This document shows, in pieces, positions 58,607-64,000 of a stretch of 64,000 nucleotides of DNA (the stretch's first letter is position 1; each line of letters opens with the position of its first letter). A model generated the notes under the pieces. That model was not told the origin of the DNA. It saw only the letters and a list, made by a program, of their open reading frames with translations, and made no database searches. The DNA comes from Aegilops tauschii subsp. strangulata. Its lineage: Eukaryota > Streptophyta > Magnoliopsida > Poales > Poaceae. The stretch is taken from contig NC_053040.3 of the NCBI RefSeq assembly GCF_002575655.3, positions 153,823,148-153,887,147 of the forward strand, in the 5' to 3' direction. The position numbers and the translations under genes are program-made.

Positions 58607-58944
58607 AAATTTGTCAACAAAACATTATAAAATTGATAGCAACTACTCATAGGGATACATAGAAGCCATAGCAAGCATTCAAACTACTTAGAACACTAAG
58701 AATTTAACATGCAAGCACATCTACAACAGCACCAAGAGTAGCTAATTATTCAAAATATAAACCACTAAAGCAAAAACTAATTGGACAAATGGTGGAGTCA
58801 CATACCAAGCAGCAATCCCCCGAAACAGTTTCGGAAACGGAGCTTTGAGCAAAGAGATCGAAATCCGCGGGTTTGAGCTCGAGAACACGGGAGAGAGAGC
58901 AATGGAGATTTTTCTCTGGAGGTAAGTGATGATGTGGGATGAAG

Positions 58945-59215
58945 AGGTAAGTGAGGGGGCCCACGTGGGGACCACAACCCACCAGGGCGCGCCTGGGGGT
59001 CCTGGCGCGCCCAAGTGGGTTGTGCCCACCTGGTGCACCTCCCTTTGGTATTATTTGCACTAGAAATTCAGAAATATTCAGAAAAAATCATGTAAAATTT
59101 TCAAGGCATTCTGAGAACTTTTATTTTTGGGTCATTTTTTATTGCACTGGAAATTCAGAAAACAGACAAAACATGGCATTTTATTTTATTTATCTAATAA
59201 AAACAGAAAACAAAA
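58945..59215 (-). repeat. Internal LTR-like segment in retroelement B
   Basis: GGGACCACAACCCACCAGGG-type and GCGCGCC sequence, then GTGGGTTGTGCCCACC, then TTCTGAGAACTTTTATTT follow the same order as the distal LTR part (55200-55380). It is diverged and lacks LTR ends. Confidence 0.5.
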
Positions 59216-59349
59216 GGTAAGGACAGAAGGTAGTGCTTACTAAATTCATCAAATTCATACCGTTCAAAAATGATCCATTAATAAGGTTGATCATGTCTTA
59301 TTAACAACTACTTTTGATTAGCATGAAACCAAAGAACTTCCGTAAATCA

Positions 59350-60408
59350 CTAAGTTACCTCAATGGGGATATGCATTTCCCCAACAATAAGTATGTCATA
59401 TTTCTTTTTGGCAGTAGGTAGAGGTATTTGAAAACTTCCAATAGTGATTGTCGGAGATTTTTCAATAACATTAATACCATTCACTTGGAATTGTTTCTTC
59501 GGAAAGTGCACCGTATGCTCATTGCCATTAATATGGAAAGTGACCTTGCTTTTATTGCAATCAATAACAGCCCCTGTAGTATTCAAGAAGGGTCTACCAA
59601 GGATAATCAACATGTTGTCATCCTCGGGCATCTCAAGTATAACAAAGTCAGTCAAAATAGTAACATTAGCAACAACAACGGGCACATCCTCACAGATACC
59701 AATAGGTATGGCAGTTGATTTGTCAGCCATTTGCAAAGATATTTCAGTAGGTGTGAGTTTATTCAAGTAAAGTCTTTTATATAAAGACATAACTCTAACA
59801 CCAGCTCCTAAGTCACACAAAGCAGTTTTCACATAATTCTTTTTGATAGAGCAAGGTATAGTTGGTATTCCCGGATCTCCAAGTTTTTTAGGTACTCCAT
59901 CTTTAAAAGTGTAATTAGCAAGCATAGTGGAGATTTCAGCTTCCGGTATTTTTCTCTTATTTGTGATGATGTCTTTCATATACTTTGCATAAGGAGTCAT
60001 TTTCAAGATATCAGTCAAGCGAGTACGCAAAACGACTGGCCTCAGAATCTCAGCAAAGCGTTCAAATTCTTCATCATCTTTCTTTTTAGTTGACTTGGGA
60101 GGAAAAGGCATAGGTTTTTGAACCCACGGTTCTCTTTCTTTACCGTATTTTCTAGCAATAAAGTCTCTTTTGTCATATCTTTTATTGTTAGGTTGTGGGT
60201 TATCAAGATCAACAGGTGGTTCTATCTCAACATCATTGTCTGGTTCTTTATCATTGGTTGGTTGAGAGTCTTCATGAACCTCATCATTATATTTTTCATT
60301 ATCACTAGGTGAGTGTTCGTTACCAGATTGAGTTTCAGCATCAGAGATAGAAGTTTCATTATCATTATCAGGAGGTTTTTCTATTTCAGGTTCACTAGAA
60401 GTATGCAA
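59350..60408 (-). CDS. Aspartic protease of retroelement B
   Basis: 352 codons, intact. Residues 1-115 are an acidic Asp/Glu/Asn-rich linker that turns basic around 76-92. The retropepsin domain holds ALCDLGAG at about 197-203 (D199 catalytic) and IILGRPFLNTTGAVID at about 268-283. It would process Gag in the virus-like particle. No RT follows. Its upstream gag is broken, so it is probably not translated from a full polyprotein. Confidence 0.8.
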   Translation of the reverse strand: MHTSSEPEIEKPPDNDNETSISDAETQSGNEHSPSDNEKYNDEVHEDSQPTNDKEPDNDVEIEPPVDLDNPQPNNKRYDKRDFIARKYGKEREPWVQKPMPFPPKSTKKKDDEEFERFAEILRPVVLRTRLTDILKMTPYAKYMKDIITNKRKIPEAEISTMLANYTFKDGVPKKLGDPGIPTIPCSIKKNYVKTALCDLGAGVRVMSLYKRLYLNKLTPTEISLQMADKSTAIPIGICEDVPVVVANVTILTDFVILEMPEDDNMLIILGRPFLNTTGAVIDCNKSKVTFHINGNEHTVHFPKKQFQVNGINVIEKSPTITIGSFQIPLPTAKKKYDILIVGEMHIPIEVT

Positions 60409-60518
60409 AGTCCTATCATTTTTCTTGTTCTTTTTTTATAAGGACTAGGTGCATCAGTGTTATTTCTTTGTGAATCTTGTTCAATTCTTTTAGGGTGTCG
60501 CTCAGGGTAAAGTGGTTC

Positions 60519-62122
60519 CTAAGTCATTTTACCTCCTCTAGTTGCAACTCTAACAGCAAAGTCATGCATATTATGATTCCTTTCATCAAGCAATTCTCTT
60601 TGAGATTTAGCAACTTGTTCTAACTGAGTTTGGACCATAGAAGCATGTTTTCCCACATCTCTGACATCATTTGAAATCCTAAATGACAAGTCACTCAAAC
60701 GAGCAATCATATCAGAATTATATTTCAATTGTTTCATAACATTTGCATTGAAGTGATCTTGTTTTCTAATATAGTTTTCAAACTCATAAAGGCATTGCCT
60801 AGGATGCATATTGTGAGGATTATCATTATCATTGAACTTCATTAATGAATTTACCTCTACCACCTTAGGCAGCGGTGGTGTATTAAGCCCATGTATTTCT
60901 TCAATAGGATGTAAATTTTTAACATCCTCAGCTTAGTACCTTTTTCCTTCATAGATTTCTTTGCCTCTTGCTTATCTTCAGGACTGAGATATAATATACC
61001 CATCTTCTTCGGAGTGGGTTTAGGCGGTGGTTTAGGAAGAGTCCAATCATCACAGTTTTTCAATATATTATTCAACAATTCTTCAGCTTGTCCAATAGTT
61101 TGTTCCCTGAAAACACAACCAGCACAACTATCTAGGAAGTCCCTAGAAGCATCGGTTAGTCCATTATAGAAGATATCAAGTATTTCATTTTTCTTAAGAG
61201 GATGATCAGGCAAAGCATTAAGTAACTGGCAAAGCCTCCCCCAAGCTTGTGGGAGACTCTCTTCTTTAGTTTGAGCAAAGTTAAATATTTCCTGTAAGGC
61301 AGCTTGTTTCTTATGAGCAGGAAAATATTTTTATGTGAAGTAATAAATCATATCCTGGGGACTACGCACACAACCAGGAGCAAGAGTATTGTACCAAGCT
61401 TTAGCATCACCCTTTAATCAGAAAGGAAATACTTTGAGAATAAAGTACTAACGAGTTTTCTCATCATGAGTAAAAAGGGTGGCTATATCATTCAACTTAG
61501 TAAGATGTGCCACAACAGTTTCAGTTTCATAACCATGGAAAGGATCAGATTCAACCAAAGTAATTAACTCTGGGTCGACAGAGAATTCATAATCCTTATC
61601 ATCAATAAAAATAGGTGAAGTAGCAAACTTAGGATCACATTTCATTCTAGCATTCAGAGATTTTTCTTTATACTTGTGTAGTAATTTCTCTAGATCATCT
61701 CTATCATTACAAGCAAGAATATCTCTAGTTGTTTCTTCACTCATAACATAACCTTCTGGTACCTTAGGCAATTCATATCTAGGAAGGCTAGTTCTAGCAG
61801 GTGTTTCAGGAAGTTCAGTTTCAAGATCATCATCAGATTCAATAACATCATGTTGTATTACTCTAGCAATCTGTTCATCAAGAAATTCACCAAGTGGCAC
61901 ATCATCATTATCAAGCAAGGTACTAGCATCATCATAAGCATCATTCATAGTAGAAGTAGCATCATCAATAACTTGCGACATATCAGAATTAATAGCATGT
62001 GGTGGTGTTGCAAGTTAACTAATAACAGAAGGTGAATCTAAAGCAGAATTGGATGGCAGTTTCTTACCTCCCCTCGTACTTGAGAGAAATATCTTAGTCT
62101 TAGGATCCTTTAGATTCTTCAT
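60519..62122 (-). pseudogene. gag of retroelement B, broken
   Basis: The start ATG at 62122 begins MKNLKDPKTK. Stops interrupt the frame near 62016, 61448, 61420 and 61334, several fitting C-to-T or single-base changes. Frames 61981-61448, 61213-60857 and 60863-60519 carry the gag parts: the acidic N-part, PLKKNEILDIFYNGL with AEELLNNI (Retrotrans_gag C-part), then the linker with MIARLSDL and a coiled-coil stretch. A further frame change lies near 60860. It cannot make a full Gag. Confidence 0.8.
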
Positions 62123-62172
62123 AGTGATAAATTGATAATAATCCCAAGTGACTCAACAAATATAGCTATGCT

Positions 62173-62189
62173 CCCCGGCAACGGCGCCA
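62173..62189 (-). other. Primer binding site of retroelement B, tRNA-Asp type
   Basis: Plus strand CCCCGGCAACGGCGCCA equals the 3' end of plant tRNA-Asp exactly, 11 bp from the LTR edge. Confidence 0.92.
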
Positions 62190-62200
62190 GAAAAAGGTCT

Positions 62201-63612
62201 TGATAACCCACAAGCATAGGGGATCGCAACAGTTTTCGAGGGTAGAGTATTCGACCCAAATTTATAGATTAGACACAACGGGAGCCAAAGAATATTTGAA
62301 TGTATTAGCAGCTGAGTTGTCAATTAAACCACACCTGGAGATTAGTTATCTGCAGCAAAGTGATCAGTAGCAAAGTAGTTTGGTAGTTTTGATAGTAGTG
62401 ACAGCAGCAATAGTAACAGTAACAGTGATAGCAGTAATTTGTAGCAAGTGTAACAGTGATGATAGCAGCAGTAACTTAGCAGAAACAATATGGAAAAGTT
62501 CATAGGCATTGGATCAGTGACTTGTTTGATGATATTCATCATGTGACAGTTATAACCTAGGGCGATACGGCACTAGCTCCAGTTCATTGATATAATGTAG
62601 GCATGTATTTCGTAAATAGTCATACATGCTTTATTCAAAGAACTTGCATGACATCTTTTGTCCTACCCTCCTGTGGCAGTGGGGTCCATATTGGAAACTA
62701 AGGGATATTAAGGCCTCCTTTTAATACAGAACCGGAACAAAGCTTTAACACATAGTGAATACATGAACTCCTCAAACTACGGTAATCACCGGAAGAAGTC
62801 CCGGTTATTGTCACTCCGGGGTTACTGGATCATAACACGTAGTAGGTGACTCTAACTTGCAAGATCGGATCTAGAACGTGGATATAATGATGATAACATA
62901 AACGGTTTAGATCTGAAATCATGGCACCCGGGCCCAAAGTGACAAGCATTAAGCATGGCAAAGTCATAGCAACATCAGTCTAAGAACATAGTGGATACTA
63001 AGGATCAAGCCCTAACAAAACTAACTCGATTACATGATGAATCTCATGCAACTCCTCACCGACCAGCGAGCCTACGAAGGAATTATTCACTCCTGGTGGG
63101 AGCATCATGGAATTGGCGATGGAGAAGGGTTGGCGATGACGAAGAACGAAGATCCCCCTCTCCGGAGCCCCAAACGGACTCCAGATCTGCCCTCCCGAGT
63201 AAGAACAGGGCTTGGCGGTGGCTCCGTCTTGTGGATCGTGATAATTCTTTCTCCCTGATTTTTTTCTCCGAAAATAGGATTTTATAGCATTGGTTTCAGG
63301 GTCAGCGGGGCCACCAGGTGGGGACAACCCACCTGGGCGCGCCAGGAGAGGGGGCGTGCCCTGGTGGGTTGTGCCCACCCAGGTGCCCCTCTCTGGTAGG
63401 TCTTGGCTCTAGAAATTATCTTTTATTGTATAAAAATTCCTCGCAAAGTTTCGTTCCATTCCGAGAACTTTTATTTCTGCACAAAAACAACACCATGGTA
63501 GTTCTGCCAAAAACAGCGTCAGACCGGGGTTAGTTTCATTCAAATCATGCAAATTAGAGTCCAAAACAAGAAGAAAACCGTTAGGAAAAGTAGATACGTT
63601 GGAGACGTATGA
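62201..63612 (-). repeat. 5' LTR of retroelement B (right on the plus strand)
   Basis: 1412 bp. Plus strand starts TGATAACCCACAAG and ends GACGTATGA, where GA replaces the expected CA. Confidence 0.95.
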
Positions 63613-63617
63613 GATAT

Positions 63618-63784
63618 TCCCCATGGTTATAACCCGACTAAAGGTTTGACTCGGCCTAGAGCTCGAACGCTTTATGGGTTGCCCCATTTTTCGGGTTAAG
63701 ACAAGATGAAAAGGAGGAATCCAGGGCACAGTGACGAGACCCGGTAGGAGGCCGGCTTGACAGGAGCCCAATGTGCCAGCTCAC
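63618..63784 (+). mobile_element. Element C, LTR continuing after retroelement B
   Basis: Starts TCCCCATGGTTATAACCC and continues the TGTTGGGGATAT begun at 54083. Includes CGACGAGACCCGG-like and GGAGGCCGGCTTG sequence that I associate with wheat LTR retrotransposons; the family is not known to me. Cut at about 63785 by element D. Confidence 0.5.
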
Positions 63785-64000
63785 TAATACGTCTTCAACG
63801 TATCTATAATTTTTTATTGTTCCATGCTATTATATTATCTGTTTTGGATGTTTTATATGCATTAATATGCTATTTTATATTATTTTTGGGACTAACCTAT
63901 TAACCTAGAGCCCAGTGCCAATTTTCTGGTTTTTACCTTGTTTTTGAGTTTTAGAGAAAAGGAATATCAAATGGAGTCCAAACGAGCTGAAAATTTACGG
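63785..64000 (+). mobile_element. Element D, start of another LTR, running off the window
   Basis: TAATACGTCTTCAACGTATC then TATAATTTTTTATTGTTCC is closely related to the first 200 bp of the LTRs of A (3128 and 40691), but diverges after about 60 bp. The usual TGATACG start is changed to TAATACG. Confidence 0.75.

Larger units (their letters stand above)
54095..63612 (-). mobile_element. Retroelement B: Athila-lineage Gypsy LTR element, non-autonomous
   Basis: LTRs at 54095-55507 and 62201-63612, TSD GATAT (54090-54094 and 63613-63617). A perfect tRNA-Asp primer site lies beside the right LTR, so the element reads on the minus strand. Order: gag, protease, then an Athila ORF1-like gene; no RT, RNase H or integrase. 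9.5 kb with no nested insertions found. The LTR type is very common in wheat (Sabrina-like, from memory). Confidence 0.92.

Overview
The window looks like an intergenic stretch of a large grass genome of the wheat tribe (Triticum, Aegilops or close kin). The evidence is tRNA-Asp-primed Athila-lineage LTR retrotransposons whose LTR sequences I recognise as common in wheat, very large CACTA transposons, and Stowaway-type MITEs with CTCCCTCC ends. Family names are from memory and only suggestive; superfamily calls rest on termini, target-site duplications (TSDs) and coding motifs read in the sequence. I saw no bacterial, organellar, rRNA or tRNA genes.

The window is mostly a Russian-doll nest. 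(1) CACTA-1, genes on the minus strand, right terminus at 53634, left end outside the window. It carries a decayed TNP2-type transposase (47321-50593), a second gene (Ptta/En/Spm-type domain followed by a Ulp1-like protease, 95-3127 plus 42276-42960), and two plus-strand accessory genes near its right end (GRF-like zinc finger, 51480-52227; acidic ORF, 52681-53052). (2) Retroelement A, an Athila-lineage LTR element (3128-42275, LTRs of 1585 bp each, TSD CCCTC), sits inside an exon of the CACTA-1 second gene; the host frame is open on both sides of the insertion. A has gag and protease only, both broken, and no RT or integrase. (3) CACTA-2 (5777-36630, 30.9 kb, TSD TAT) sits inside the gag of A. 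It has a multi-exon Ptta/En/Spm-type gene (7400-14816, minus) whose 5' exons are tandemly reiterated, long subterminal arrays at both ends, and about 20 kb of unrelated cargo. The cargo includes a head-to-head pair, an unknown gene (27881-28690, minus) and an F-box/FBD gene (29587-31309, plus). I found no TNP2 in CACTA-2. (4) MITEs lie inside both CACTAs.

Right of CACTA-1 is about 450 bp of unassigned DNA and then a second nest. The start of an LTR of element C (54083) is split by retroelement B (54095-63612, minus strand, TSD GATAT, LTRs of 1413 and 1412 bp), resumes at 63618, and is abutted at about 63785 by the start of a further LTR (element D) that leaves the window. B again has gag, protease and an Athila ORF1-like gene but no RT or integrase.

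The insertion order that follows from the nesting is CACTA-1, then A, then CACTA-2, then at least one MITE; and C before B. Almost every coding region has frameshifts or stops. The exceptions are the conserved 3' exons of the CACTA-2 gene, the protease ORF of B and the acidic ORF.
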